Shown here: piece after piece, positions 53,166 through 62,550 of the stretch
Layout of the letters: every line of letters begins with the position of its first letter
Numbering within the stretch: position 1 is the stretch's first letter
Assembly: GCA_947565425.1 (NCBI GenBank)
Contig: CANOFW010000008.1
Location: 57,346 to 121,345 of the forward strand
Direction of reading: 5' to 3'
DNA length: 64,000 nt
Origin: an uncultured Lachnospiraceae bacterium
Lineage (GTDB): Bacteria; Bacillota; Clostridia; Lachnospirales; Lachnospiraceae
Position numbers and translations under genes: made by a program
Notes under the pieces: model-generated
The model's database searches: none
The model's input: the letters and a program-made list of their open reading frames with translations, nothing else
Told to the model about the DNA's origin: nothing

Positions 53166-54479
53166 ATGGACAGTTATAACAAAATTATCCGTCTATCAAA
53201 TACCTTTTACAATGACGGATTGAAAAAAGCAAAGGTGCGTGATTTGTCTGGAGCGGCAAAATCTTTGCGCATGAGTCTGCAATATTACAAGGCGAATATA
53301 CAGGCGCGTAATCTGCTGGGGCTGGTCTATTATGAAATGGGCGAGGTGGTAGACGCCCTGAGCGAGTGGGTCATCAGTCGCAGCCTGAAAGCAGAGGATA
53401 ATCCTGCGGAGCAATATCTGGATGCAATTCAGTCGAACAGTTCCCGTTTGAGTTCTGTGAACCAGACAATTAAAAAATATAATCAGGCGCTGCTTTATTG
53501 TCAACAGGATAGTAAAGATTTAGCGATTATCCAACTCAAAAAGGTGCTTTCCATGAATCCCGGGCTGGTGAAAGCGCATCAGCTTCTGGCGTTGCTTTAT
53601 ATAGAAGAGGGTAAGTATGAGCGTGCCAGGAGAGAGTTGAACGACGCGGCAAAGGTTGATACGGGTAACTTGACGACGCTGCGTTACCTAAGGGAGGTAG
53701 ACAGTTATTTGCAAAAAGACGTTTCAGCCTCTAAGAGCACAAGCCATAAGAAAGAGAAAACAGCGTCTTACCAAAGCGGCAATGAGACGATTATCCAGCC
53801 GGTAAATGTCAGGGATATGTCACCGCTGATGACAATTTTGAATTTGATTATCGGTGTGGCAATCGGCGCTTTGATCACATATTTTCTGATTATTCCTACT
53901 GTGCGGCAGAATGCCGTGTCTGACGCGCGCAAGGCGGAACTGGAGGCAAACAATGAGCTGACTTCTCGCACGCAAGAGATGAACGGGCTCAATCAAGAGA
54001 TAGAGGAGCTCAAAGAACAGATTAAGAATATGGAGGGAGAATCGGCAGATACGCAGAAGATCATTGCCAATTATGAGCAGATGATAAATGTGTGTTTCGA
54101 TTACGCGCAAGAGAATATTCAAGCAGCAGGAGACGGCATGAGCAAAATTGATCCGGGGCTTTTGGGCGCTCAGGCAAAGTCAGTTTACGATCAGATGAAT
54201 GGTTTCGTAAATGAACAGTATATGGAAGCGGTGTATCAGCAGGCAGAGCAAGACTACAATAGCCGTAATTTTGCAGCGGCAATCACCGGATTGGAAAAGG
54301 TCGTAAAGGCGGAGGAGGATCATGACGACGGATACGCCATCTATCATTTGGCGCATTCTTACCGCCAGACCGGGGATGTAGAGAATGCTAAGAAATATTA
54401 TCAGCGGATGATAGAGCTTCATCCGGGGACGCAGCGGGCAAAGGCGTCTCAGCAGTATTTGGATGAATTGAACCGGTAG
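53166..54479 (+). CDS. TPR-repeat membrane protein
   Basis: 437 residues. N-terminal TPR-like helices cover residues about 10-175 (LLGLVYYEMGEVVDALSEW and ALLYIEEGKYERARREL). One membrane helix lies at about 220-240 (ILNLIIGVAIGALITYF), then a coiled coil at about 255-305, and further TPRs at the C-terminus (YAIYHLAHSYRQTGDVENAK). It is probably a membrane-anchored scaffold with TPRs on both sides of the helix. No enzyme motif is seen. It is co-oriented with folC and ends at a strong terminator. Confidence 0.75.
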   Translation: MDSYNKIIRLSNTFYNDGLKKAKVRDLSGAAKSLRMSLQYYKANIQARNLLGLVYYEMGEVVDALSEWVISRSLKAEDNPAEQYLDAIQSNSSRLSSVNQTIKKYNQALLYCQQDSKDLAIIQLKKVLSMNPGLVKAHQLLALLYIEEGKYERARRELNDAAKVDTGNLTTLRYLREVDSYLQKDVSASKSTSHKKEKTASYQSGNETIIQPVNVRDMSPLMTILNLIIGVAIGALITYFLIIPTVRQNAVSDARKAELEANNELTSRTQEMNGLNQEIEELKEQIKNMEGESADTQKIIANYEQMINVCFDYAQENIQAAGDGMSKIDPGLLGAQAKSVYDQMNGFVNEQYMEAVYQQAEQDYNSRNFAAAITGLEKVVKAEEDHDDGYAIYHLAHSYRQTGDVENAKKYYQRMIELHPGTQRAKASQQYLDELNR

Positions 54480-54512
54480 CAGCCGTAAATAAAAACAGTA
54501 GAATATATTACA

Positions 54513-54546
54513 AAAGACGTCATAATTTTTATGGCGTCTTTTTTAT
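54513..54546 (+). terminator. Rho-independent terminator
   Basis: AAAGACGTCAT (54513-54523) pairs with ATGGCGTCTTT (54531-54541; one G-U) around a 7-base loop, and the strand runs on into TTTTTTAT. It ends the folC-TPR transcript. Confidence 0.85.
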
Positions 54547-54647
54547 CTTATAGGAAAGACCTTGTCACACTAACATGCGGAAGTGTGAGTGGTCCTCCTA
54601 TATTCTCCTAATGGTAAAAGTTTTAAAAATGGAAAGGAAGGAAATCT

Positions 54648-54953
54648 ATGGATTATAAATACAAAAAGGAATATGGATGCCTCATCTTGAAAATGCCTGC
54701 GGAATTGGATCACCATGCGGCAGAATTTCTGAAAGAAGAGGCAGATGGGCTGATTTTAAGATACCCGGTACGCAGCCTGGTATTTGATTTTGCAGATACC
54801 AGTTTTATGGACAGCTCTGGAATAGGGGTAATTATTGGCAGATGCAAGAATGTGCGCTTTGGCGGCGGTTATGTGAAGGCAGTGCATCTCAATGAGCAGA
54901 TACGGCGTGTGTTCCAGATATCGGGTTTGAGAAAAATAATGGAAGTTGAGTAG
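54648..54953 (+). CDS. spoIIAA: Anti-sigma F factor antagonist SpoIIAA
   Basis: 101-residue STAS-domain protein. The phosphorylated serine lies in DTSFMDSSGIGVIIG, the hallmark of SpoIIAA. Unphosphorylated SpoIIAA frees sigma F from SpoIIAB in the forespore. AAGGAAGGAAA precedes the ATG. It leads the spoIIAA-spoIIAB-sigF operon. A clear sigma-H promoter was not found in the 168-base gap upstream. Confidence 0.95.
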   Translation: MDYKYKKEYGCLILKMPAELDHHAAEFLKEEADGLILRYPVRSLVFDFADTSFMDSSGIGVIIGRCKNVRFGGGYVKAVHLNEQIRRVFQISGLRKIMEVE

Positions 54954-54970
54954 GCAAAAAGGAGGAAACT

Positions 54971-55402
54971 ATGGAAAGTTTAAAGAACGAGATGAAGATG
55001 GAATTTCTTGCTGCATCTTCCAATGAAGGGTTTGCAAGAGTTGCGGTGGGGGCGTTTGTGGCTGGTTTAAACCCGACGGTGGACGAGCTGGCGGATATTA
55101 AAACGGCGGTCAGTGAGGCGGTGACAAACTGTATTATCCATGGGTATGAACAGAAGGAAGGGCATATCTGGATTCAATGCAGTATAGAAGGCAATAAAGT
55201 GGAAATCTCCGTGATGGATGTTGGCAAAGGCATTGCCGATATTGCGCAGGCGCGGGCGCCGATGTTTACCACTAAGCCGGAATTAGAGCGATCAGGTATG
55301 GGATTTGCATTTATGGAGGCATTTATGGACACGGTGGATGTGGTCTCGGAACCGCGGAAAGGAACTTGCGTTACCATGCGCAAAACCATAGGGGAAGGGT
55401 GA
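54971..55402 (+). CDS. spoIIAB: Anti-sigma F factor/serine kinase SpoIIAB
   Basis: 143-residue GHKL-type kinase with the N-box EAVTNCIIHGYE, the G1 box DVGKGIAD and the G2 segment GMGFAF. SpoIIAB binds and inhibits sigma F and phosphorylates SpoIIAA. AGGAGG lies just before the ATG. It is followed directly by the sigma F gene. Confidence 0.95.
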   Translation: MESLKNEMKMEFLAASSNEGFARVAVGAFVAGLNPTVDELADIKTAVSEAVTNCIIHGYEQKEGHIWIQCSIEGNKVEISVMDVGKGIADIAQARAPMFTTKPELERSGMGFAFMEAFMDTVDVVSEPRKGTCVTMRKTIGEG

Positions 55403-55407
55403 GAAAG

Positions 55408-56166
55408 TTGGACGAGCCTAAGATAATGGGGATAGAAGAGGAAAGAGAAGCATTACATAGGCAGCTTTTGCAGCAGTCCCGGGCGGGGGATCGCCTTGCC
55501 AGGGAAGCCATGATAAAGAATAATATGGGTCTGGTGTGGAGTATTGTGCGCAGGTTCAATAACCGCGGATATGAGCAGGAAGATTTATTTCAGATTGGCA
55601 GCATTGGCTTGATGAAAGCCATTGACAAGTTTGACGCCTCTTTTTCTGTGAAGTTCTCCACATATGCTGTACCAATGATTACGGGGGAGATTCGGCGTTT
55701 TTTGAGAGATGACGGTATGATTAAGGTGAGCCGCAGCTTAAAGGAGAGCGGCGCGAAAATGAAGCAGGCGCGCGAAAAGTTGCAGGCAGAGCGTGGAAGA
55801 GAGCCGACACTTTCCGAATTATCTGAGGAGACTGGAATGCCGCGGGAGGAAATTGTCATGGCTTTGGAGGCAAATGGGGAAGTGGAGTCCATCTATAAAA
55901 ATACCGGAGCTGCGGAGGGAAAAGAGGTCTGTCTTGCAGATCGTTTGCCACAGGAGAAGGACAGCCATGAAATGCTGCTCAACCATATGGCGCTGGAACA
56001 GATTTTGCAGGAGCTTGGTGAGAGCGAGCGGCATTTGATTGAACTTCGCTATTTTAAGGAGCAAACGCAAAGTGAAATTGCTAAGGAGCTGGGAATTAGT
56101 CAGGTTCAGGTCAGCCGTATGGAGAAAAAAATTCTCTTAGAAATGCGCAGGAAGTTTAATGGTTAG
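55408..56166 (+). CDS. sigF: RNA polymerase sigma F factor
   Basis: 252 residues, preferring TTG 55408, which has a ribosome site (GGGTGAGA); ATG 55426 has none. Region 2 includes EDLFQIGSIGLMKAIDKFD. Region 4 ends with QSEIAKELGISQVQVSRMEK. Sigma F drives the first forespore-specific genes. The stop is only 10 bases from the end of the reverse-strand AraC gene, with no room for a terminator between them. Confidence 0.93.
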   Translation: MDEPKIMGIEEEREALHRQLLQQSRAGDRLAREAMIKNNMGLVWSIVRRFNNRGYEQEDLFQIGSIGLMKAIDKFDASFSVKFSTYAVPMITGEIRRFLRDDGMIKVSRSLKESGAKMKQAREKLQAERGREPTLSELSEETGMPREEIVMALEANGEVESIYKNTGAAEGKEVCLADRLPQEKDSHEMLLNHMALEQILQELGESERHLIELRYFKEQTQSEIAKELGISQVQVSRMEKKILLEMRRKFNG

Positions 56167-56176
56167 CAGATTATTG

Positions 56177-57286
56177 TTAAGCGTATTGGCTGCGGAATTC
56201 CCCGGGTGTCATTTGGTAAGTTTCTTTAAACGCCCGGTAGAAATTACTGATGTCTGTGTAGCCTACTTTGTATACGATTTCCTCAACGCTGAGGTTGGAG
56301 TTTATCAATAGATAGGCGGCCTCTTTGAGCCTGAGTTTTTGAACCAGCCCGGAAAAAGTATAACCAGTGCGCGATTTGATATATCGGCTCAAATAACCTT
56401 TGCTGAGTCCAAAATGTTCCGCAACCATGCTTAAAGAGACAGTTGATTTATTCTCAGTAATAAACTGGAAGATTCTGGAAGTTGCGCTTGTGCTGTTTTC
56501 ACCGGAAAGTCTCTGCACATCGCCGATATGGTTGCGGATAAGCTGGGCAAACAGCAGCAGTACATAACTGTTGATGATGAGCAGACTGTGATTGCGGTTG
56601 AGCTGCGACTCATAGTATAGTTGTAGGACAAGATGACGAATTTCCTGGTTTTCCTGACAGTTAAATAGCAGAATGGAGGAGAAGTCTTTTTCGTAAAGCA
56701 TCTGCCAGAAATAGTCGGACAGTTCGTTGCTCTCCATAAGCAGTGGGAGAAACATTTTCTCGAAGGAGGAAGTGCGCATGATGATATTGAGGGCAATATC
56801 TTCATCATGGAGAGCCGAGAAGCTCTGTATCGTGTTAGGCCCCACAACAATCAGGCGTCCCGCGGGGAGACGGTAGTTTTTCTGGTTGAGATGAAAGATA
56901 TTGCTTCCCTGCAATATGTAGACAAGTTTGACGAATTCCAGCGCGTGATCGAAAACAGGCAGATAACGAAGGTGCTTGAAAATGACGCACTCTGAGTTAG
57001 CAATTGGCGGATAGACCATCTCAAAGGCATTGGGCGAGGGGTTATGGGGAATCAGCGTTTGAGGGGAGAAGAACTGACTTTCATAAAAATAAGTAGAAAT
57101 ATCAGAAATAGGCTCTGTGGGGATTTCCACAGGGCTTTTCATATTCTGGCGGTATTCGGTGACAAAATCTTGCCAGTCGCGCACAGGCGGAATTTTGTCG
57201 TAGGGGTTGGCAAGGTAGAGCTTGCGGTAAGCATCTTCCGCAGCTTCAAATTCATTGAGGATGGCGAGGATTTTTTGGTCTTCCAT
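56177..57286 (-). CDS. AraC-family transcriptional regulator
   Basis: 369 residues on the reverse strand. The start at 57286 has AAGGAG at a suitable distance; the upstream in-frame extension would run through hairpin DNA. An N-terminal sensor region, with a cupin-like KLVYILQGSNIFHLN, precedes a C-terminal double helix-turn-helix: HFGLSKGYLSRYIKSR and KVGYTDISNFYRAFKETYQMTPGEFR. It is divergent from the secreted rhamnosidase gene, so it probably controls that gene in response to a sugar. This pair is inserted between the spoIIA and spoVA genes. Confidence 0.88.
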   Translation of the reverse strand: MEDQKILAILNEFEAAEDAYRKLYLANPYDKIPPVRDWQDFVTEYRQNMKSPVEIPTEPISDISTYFYESQFFSPQTLIPHNPSPNAFEMVYPPIANSECVIFKHLRYLPVFDHALEFVKLVYILQGSNIFHLNQKNYRLPAGRLIVVGPNTIQSFSALHDEDIALNIIMRTSSFEKMFLPLLMESNELSDYFWQMLYEKDFSSILLFNCQENQEIRHLVLQLYYESQLNRNHSLLIINSYVLLLFAQLIRNHIGDVQRLSGENSTSATSRIFQFITENKSTVSLSMVAEHFGLSKGYLSRYIKSRTGYTFSGLVQKLRLKEAAYLLINSNLSVEEIVYKVGYTDISNFYRAFKETYQMTPGEFRSQYA

Positions 57287-57317
57287 GGGACTACTCCTTG
57301 TGGCTATAGTAGGTAAC

Positions 57318-57393
57318 GGCAGGCGACGCAATGCGTCACCTGCCAAAACGTCGGAAGGCATTCCAGAAATGCTTCGCATTTGCCTTCCTCCTG
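57318..57393 (-). repeat. Two-hairpin repeat in the araC leader
   Basis: Read on the reverse strand, AGGAGG leads into a hairpin whose outer arms AAGGCA/TGCCTT enclose AAATGCGAAGCATTT, followed by GGAATGCCTT; a second stem (arms at 57318-57330 and 57332-57344) follows. It lies between the likely araC promoter and its start, so it would be transcribed as leader RNA. AGGAGG, CGAAG and GGA(A)TGCCTT are shared with the tandem repeat at 63877. Confidence 0.6.
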
Positions 57394-57415
57394 ATAGAAA
57401 AAAGTTATTATACAC

Positions 57416-57445
57416 ATTATAATCCCCAAAGGTCATATAAAGCAA
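57416..57445 (-). promoter_or_regulatory. Sigma-A-type promoter for araC
   Basis: On the reverse strand TTGCTT (57445-57440), an 18-base spacer and TATAAT (57421-57416). A second TATAAT-like sequence lies just downstream. Confidence 0.5.
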
Positions 57446-57458
57446 GTACCTACCAACA

Positions 57459-57488
57459 GTGACAGTCGGGCAGGTTACAATTTATAAT
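57459..57488 (+). promoter_or_regulatory. Sigma-A-type promoter for the rhamnosidase gene
   Basis: GTGACA at 57459-57464, an 18-base spacer and TATAAT at 57483-57488, 45 bases before the likely start at 57534. It sits back to back with the araC promoter, so both could share AraC sites. Confidence 0.55.
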
Positions 57489-57533
57489 AGTTATATCTGT
57501 AAAAATATATTTAAGGGAAGGGAAGTGTGTGAA

Positions 57534-60500
57534 ATGAGAACAAGAGCAAAGGTTCTTGCAGTAGCGCTTGCAGGCTGCGTGGCGTTTACGGCGTTTCCTG
57601 TTTCACCCGTGCGGGCTGCGGGAAGCATACAGCAGCACGAGGCGGTTATGACCACGCAGCGGGGTGCGGCGGCAAAGACAAGCATTACAGGTTTGACTAC
57701 CAATTACCAAGCGAATCCATTGGGAATTGAGGCGGAAGGGATTCGTTTCGGATGGCAGATGGAGTCGACCGTGATTGGCGCTAAGCAGTCCTCATATCAA
57801 GTTCAGGTATTTGCGGAGGATGGCGTCCAGGTTTGGGACAGCGGTAAGGTTGAGAGTGATAAATCAACGGGCATCGCCTGCGGTGGAACGATTTCAGAGA
57901 GGGGAACTTATCGTTGGCAGGTTACGGTCTGGGACCAGGCCGGGCAGTCCTATACGGCGGAATCGTCCTTTGAGACGGGTGTGAGCAATGTACAGGAGTG
58001 GAAAGACGCGGAATTTATCTGTATGAACAGGAGCCGTCTGGCGCCGATATTTCGTACGGAGAAGCCGCTGGAACAGAAGGAAATACGCAAAGCAAGGCTC
58101 TATATCACGGCGCTTGGCGCCTATGAGGCGTATGTGAATGGAAATCGTGTGGGCGAATGGGATGAGAGTGGTAACCTGGTTTACCATCACATGAATCCTG
58201 GATATGGCAATCGAAATGTGAGCCTTGGTTATCAGACGTATGACGTTACGCCGTTTGTCAAAGACGCCAAATCCGCGGCGGTGGCAGTATCGGCGGGCGC
58301 CGGTTGGTATAACGGTATGGGTAACACAGATGTCAGCAGTCCGGCGGTAAAAGCGCTTTTGATGATTGACTATGCGGATGGCAGTACAAATGCAATCAAG
58401 ACGAATACCACGGATTGGAAAGGTACGCTTGCCGGAGGGATTACGGCCAGCGGTATTTATTATGGCGAAGATTATAATGCGATTTTTGCCAAAGAGCTTG
58501 GCGACTACACGAAGGTGGGATATGACGACAGCGCGTGGGTTAATGCCCAGGGCAGCGGTGAAGAAGAGGGGGAACTGGCAAGCCCTTGTATTGTCAATAA
58601 ATTTGCGCCGCAGACAGCATCCTATGTGCGGCTCTCGGTGCAGGAGTCGGGACCGGCAGATGAGAATGGTGAAAATTTACTGCAAATTATGGAACTCGAG
58701 CTTTTGGATGAAGAGAAGAATAATCTTGTGAGGGGCAACGTCCCGGATATTTCTAATGCCTGGCTTCCGTCGCCGGCTCCTGACATGTGGAGCCCGGATT
58801 ATTTAACGGATGGCGATTTAGGCGTAAACAGCGGCAAGGGCTATACTTCCACAGTGCTGAGGGCAAATGCGGTGGACGCTTTTAATTTCAAAGATAATCC
58901 CATCACTTTTACGTTTGCTCTCGGCAGTGAAAAATCGTTTGAATCGTTACGGCTGTATCCCAGGACGAATGTGAGAGCAAAGTCCGGGAACGAATGCCCC
59001 AATTATCCCAAGAAATATACGCTTCAAGTTTCACAGAATGGATTGGATTGGACCGACGTAGATTTAAATGGAGATGCGCAGGGTACGGATTATACGGTGG
59101 AGTATTTGCGCAATACAGAGCTTTTCCCGGAAGTAGAGGCGGAGCATTATGACACGGAATTTGGCAGAGAAATTACGGCCAAGAAGGTAAAAATCAGCGT
59201 GTCCCAGGTGGGGCCGGCAGTCTATGAGCCGAGTGACGTTGATAAAGAAAACCGTTTGCAAATCATGGAATTGGAGCTGTGGAACGGTATGGAAAATGTA
59301 GCGAGAGATGTGGTTCCAACTGTGAGCACGGATAAACCTTTTACGTTTGGGGATACCTGGCGGGCACAGAACCTTACGGATGGAGATTACGGTACGGAGA
59401 CGGACAAAGGTTACAGCACCGATATTTTAGACAGGATGAAATCGACGCTTGATTTAAGTCAGCCGCTTGTCATAGAGTTTGACTTTGCAGAGGCGGTGCA
59501 ATTTTCCAGTCTGCGTATTTTCCCCCGCAGTAGCAAGGAGTCGATTCTGGGCGGTATCTATGCCAACTATCCGAAATGCTATACGGTGTCTGTCTCGGAA
59601 AACGGCACGGATTGGACAGAGATTGCCAATGAAGATAAGGGTATGGTCAGGAAACAGGGAGATTTACAAAAGATGCGTATGTCCACATCATCATTTCCGG
59701 GCGTGATCCGCGCACAGACCGGGCTTCCGGGAAGAATGACAGGAGCGTTTGACCAAAAACCTGTTTCCGCAGTTGTCTACAGTGGATTGAAAGCGCAGTC
59801 GGAATATAAGGGCGGCGAAATTGACCCCATAGCAGAATATACAGGAGCGGATATGTTTGCAAATGGCGTTACCTTAAAGAAGGGACAGACCATGGTGGTA
59901 AACATGGGACAAAATTTGACAGCCGTGCCCAACGTGCGCTTTTCGGCTCCCTGCGGAACCAGAGCAGTGATGCGCTTTGCGGAGATGCTCAATGACGGAA
60001 GTGAAGTGGGGAAGGGTGCTACGCAGGCGGATGGACCGAAAGGATCCATTTACCAGAAGAGCCTTAGGGGTGTGCGTTCCCAGGCAACATATGTATTTTC
60101 CGGGGACGGTACGGAAGAGTATCAGCCGGGCATGTCCTTCTTCGGCTATCAATATGTGGAGTTTACAGCCAGCGACGACATGGTAATCTATGGCCTGACT
60201 TCCAAGGGGATTTCTTCGGTATCCGAGCAGACAGGACAGATTTCGACGAACAATGCTGATGTCAATAAATTTTTCAATAATGTACTGTTCGGGCAGCTCA
60301 GTAATTATTACACGGCTCCCACAGACTGCAACCAGAGGGATGAGCGTTTGTCCTGGACCGGAGATACGCAGGCATTTGCGCAGACCGCGGTGTATAATTT
60401 TAACTCTTATGCATTTTTGCAGGAGATGCAGGAAATCTTTGATGAAAATACCAAGAAGAATGGCTATGTGGCCTCTGTGACGGATTGTGTAGACACGAAT

Positions 60501-62483
60501 GAGTTTTTCGGCAATTGGGCGGCAGGCTGGAGCGATGTGTTGATTATCGTACCCTGGGCGCTTTATCAGCAGACCGGAGATGTAAGTTTCCTGGAGGACA
60601 ATTGGCAATATTTCGATACTTATATGACCTTCCTTGCCGGCAAAGAGCGCGGCGCGAATCAGTCCTGGATTCCCAATAATGCCAGGAATTACGGCGACTG
60701 GCTCTCTTTCCAGGGCACCAGCATCGAAGTCATGTTTGATTACTATTATGGATATATGAATCAACTGATGGCAGAGATCGCCGGCATCCTCGGCAAAGAG
60801 GATAAGCAGGCTGCATACCAGGCGAAGTTCGATAATATTAAGCAGACTTTTCTCAAAACGCATGTAACGTTTACGGATGATAATCTGGTAATTAAATCGG
60901 GAGAGGGAAATAAGAATTTTCAGTTTATGTATAGCGCGGGAAAAGGCGGTGTCTGGGAAAATAATTCACAGACTTCGCTATTGTGGATGTTGAAGCTGGG
61001 ATTCTATGACAGTGAGGAAATGCGGGACATTGCGCAGAAGCTATTGATAGAAAATATAAAAAATGAAAATCCCGACCCATCCAGCATCCGCGCGCAGGCA
61101 GGGAAAAATACGCTTGCCGTAGGATTTCTGGGCTCAAATGTGATTGCCCCGGTGCTGACGGATATTGGCAATCCCCAGGTCTCTTATGATTTGCTTTTGC
61201 AGGATGGGCAACCGTCCTGGCTCTTCGAGGTGAAAGCGGGGGCGACTACGGTATGGGAGCGTTGGAACTCTTATTCCCCGGGAATCGGGTTTGGCGACAG
61301 TGAGATGAATTCCTTTAACCACTATGCGTATGGTTCTGTGGTGGAATGGATGTATCGCTATATGGCAGGCATTTGTTCTGATTTGCAGGAACCAGGATTT
61401 AAGCATGTCATTTTGCAGCCGACGCTCGATACCGGCACGAAGTACAACGATGAGGAGCGAATTAACTGTGTGGATGCTTCGTACGATTCCGTATATGGAA
61501 GAATTGAGTCATCCTGGAAGAGTGAAGAAGGAAAACTTGCATTTTATCATGCAAGGATTCCAGCAAATACGACAGCTACCTTGTATCTTCCCGTGGATCA
61601 TATGGATATGGGGCCAATACCCAATAGTTCCGGCATTACTTTCAAGGGGATGACGGAGCACAATGGGCAGACGGCAGCGGAGTTTACGCTTTCGTCCGGC
61701 GGTTATGATTTCACAGTCAGCGGTGGAAAAGTCACTGCCGCGCCTGATAAGGAATACGGCGGCGGAGATAACACGGGAAATGGCGACCATAAGAATGATA
61801 AAATTGCGCTGACATCCTGTCAGATTGGCGGCATTTCCAAACAGTATTACAATGGAAAGAAGAAAACGCCCGGCGTGAGCGTGAAGTATCAGGGAAAAGC
61901 GCTTGTAAAAAATAGAGATTACGCGGTGACGTACAGCAACAATACAAAGATTGGCACGGCAAAAGCAACTATCACAGGGAAGGGGAAATACACAGGCACG
62001 CTTACCAGGACATTTGCTATTACGGTCAAGAAGAATGCGGTATATACGGTGGGAAATTATAAATACCGCATTACAAACGCCAAGACAAACGGCAAGGGCA
62101 GCGTCGCACTCACCGGCGTCAAAAGCAGTTCTGCGCGCAAGAAGCTAAAGAAGATTACCGTTGCCTCTTCCGTTAAGATTGGCGGTAAGAAATTCAATGT
62201 GACGGCTATCGGCAGCAATGCGTTTCAGAACTGCGGCAAGGTTACCAGCGCCGAAATAAAGGCGAACGTGACAGAAATCGGCAGTAAAGCGTTCTATAAT
62301 TGTAAAAAATTAAAAAAGCTTACAATACGGAGCACGAAACTTAAAAAAGTCGGCAAAAATGCTTTGCAGAACATCAACGCCAAAGCCTCCGTGCGTGTGC
62401 CGAAAGTAAAATTGAAATCTTACCAAAAGAAGCTCAAAGGAAAAGGTCAGAAAAAGAGCGTAAAAATTGCAGCGATAAAGTAA
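57534..62483 (+). CDS. Secreted alpha-L-rhamnosidase (GH78) with discoidin and BspA-type modules
   Basis: 1649 residues; ATG 57534 follows AAGGGAAGGGAAG and gives a signal peptide (VLAVALAGCVAFTAFPVSPVRAA). The rhamnosidase N-terminal domain is near residue 187 (LYITALGAYEAYVNGNRVG). Two similar discoidin-like insertions follow at about 361-545 and 549-735, each opening with a Q.GPA pattern and containing LQIMELEL. The GH78 catalytic core begins with TDCNQRDERLSWTGD near 929. The C-terminus has an Ig-like segment near 1438 and BspA-type leucine-rich repeats near 1555 (AIGSNAFQNC, EIGSKAFYNC). It would cleave terminal rhamnose outside the cell. AraC is divergent. Confidence 0.9.
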   Translation: MRTRAKVLAVALAGCVAFTAFPVSPVRAAGSIQQHEAVMTTQRGAAAKTSITGLTTNYQANPLGIEAEGIRFGWQMESTVIGAKQSSYQVQVFAEDGVQVWDSGKVESDKSTGIACGGTISERGTYRWQVTVWDQAGQSYTAESSFETGVSNVQEWKDAEFICMNRSRLAPIFRTEKPLEQKEIRKARLYITALGAYEAYVNGNRVGEWDESGNLVYHHMNPGYGNRNVSLGYQTYDVTPFVKDAKSAAVAVSAGAGWYNGMGNTDVSSPAVKALLMIDYADGSTNAIKTNTTDWKGTLAGGITASGIYYGEDYNAIFAKELGDYTKVGYDDSAWVNAQGSGEEEGELASPCIVNKFAPQTASYVRLSVQESGPADENGENLLQIMELELLDEEKNNLVRGNVPDISNAWLPSPAPDMWSPDYLTDGDLGVNSGKGYTSTVLRANAVDAFNFKDNPITFTFALGSEKSFESLRLYPRTNVRAKSGNECPNYPKKYTLQVSQNGLDWTDVDLNGDAQGTDYTVEYLRNTELFPEVEAEHYDTEFGREITAKKVKISVSQVGPAVYEPSDVDKENRLQIMELELWNGMENVARDVVPTVSTDKPFTFGDTWRAQNLTDGDYGTETDKGYSTDILDRMKSTLDLSQPLVIEFDFAEAVQFSSLRIFPRSSKESILGGIYANYPKCYTVSVSENGTDWTEIANEDKGMVRKQGDLQKMRMSTSSFPGVIRAQTGLPGRMTGAFDQKPVSAVVYSGLKAQSEYKGGEIDPIAEYTGADMFANGVTLKKGQTMVVNMGQNLTAVPNVRFSAPCGTRAVMRFAEMLNDGSEVGKGATQADGPKGSIYQKSLRGVRSQATYVFSGDGTEEYQPGMSFFGYQYVEFTASDDMVIYGLTSKGISSVSEQTGQISTNNADVNKFFNNVLFGQLSNYYTAPTDCNQRDERLSWTGDTQAFAQTAVYNFNSYAFLQEMQEIFDENTKKNGYVASVTDCVDTNEFFGNWAAGWSDVLIIVPWALYQQTGDVSFLEDNWQYFDTYMTFLAGKERGANQSWIPNNARNYGDWLSFQGTSIEVMFDYYYGYMNQLMAEIAGILGKEDKQAAYQAKFDNIKQTFLKTHVTFTDDNLVIKSGEGNKNFQFMYSAGKGGVWENNSQTSLLWMLKLGFYDSEEMRDIAQKLLIENIKNENPDPSSIRAQAGKNTLAVGFLGSNVIAPVLTDIGNPQVSYDLLLQDGQPSWLFEVKAGATTVWERWNSYSPGIGFGDSEMNSFNHYAYGSVVEWMYRYMAGICSDLQEPGFKHVILQPTLDTGTKYNDEERINCVDASYDSVYGRIESSWKSEEGKLAFYHARIPANTTATLYLPVDHMDMGPIPNSSGITFKGMTEHNGQTAAEFTLSSGGYDFTVSGGKVTAAPDKEYGGGDNTGNGDHKNDKIALTSCQIGGISKQYYNGKKKTPGVSVKYQGKALVKNRDYAVTYSNNTKIGTAKATITGKGKYTGTLTRTFAITVKKNAVYTVGNYKYRITNAKTNGKGSVALTGVKSSSARKKLKKITVASSVKIGGKKFNVTAIGSNAFQNCGKVTSAEIKANVTEIGSKAFYNCKKLKKLTIRSTKLKKVGKNALQNINAKASVRVPKVKLKSYQKKLKGKGQKKSVKIAAIK

Positions 62484-62491
62484 TCGTGAAA

Positions 62492-62521
62492 GAATAAAAT
62501 TTTTACTATTATGGCATACTA
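62492..62521 (+). promoter_or_regulatory. Sigma-G-type promoter for the spoVA block
   Basis: GAATA at 62492-62496, exactly 18 bases, then CATACTA at 62515-62521. This matches the published sigma-G consensus GHATR-N18-CATXHTA. It lies just after the rhamnosidase stop and 30 bases before the small gene at 62551. The spoVA operon is sigma-G-dependent in Bacillus subtilis. Confidence 0.75.
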
Positions 62522-62550
62522 CTTCCAAAGATGGAAAAGGAAGTGAGTAT

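Noticed and set aside
54546-54647. Sigma-H promoter upstream of spoIIAA
   Set aside because: ATAGGAAAG resembles the -35 but no GAAT follows at 14 bases.
57287-57445. Longer AraC start at 57445
   Set aside because: The extension would translate through a two-hairpin repeat and the promoter -10, while 57286 has AAGGAG at the right distance.
59874-60863. 329-codon reverse ORF inside the rhamnosidase gene
   Set aside because: It lies wholly opposite a clear GH78 catalytic core, has no ribosome site or recognisable motif, and reads like a shadow of codon bias.
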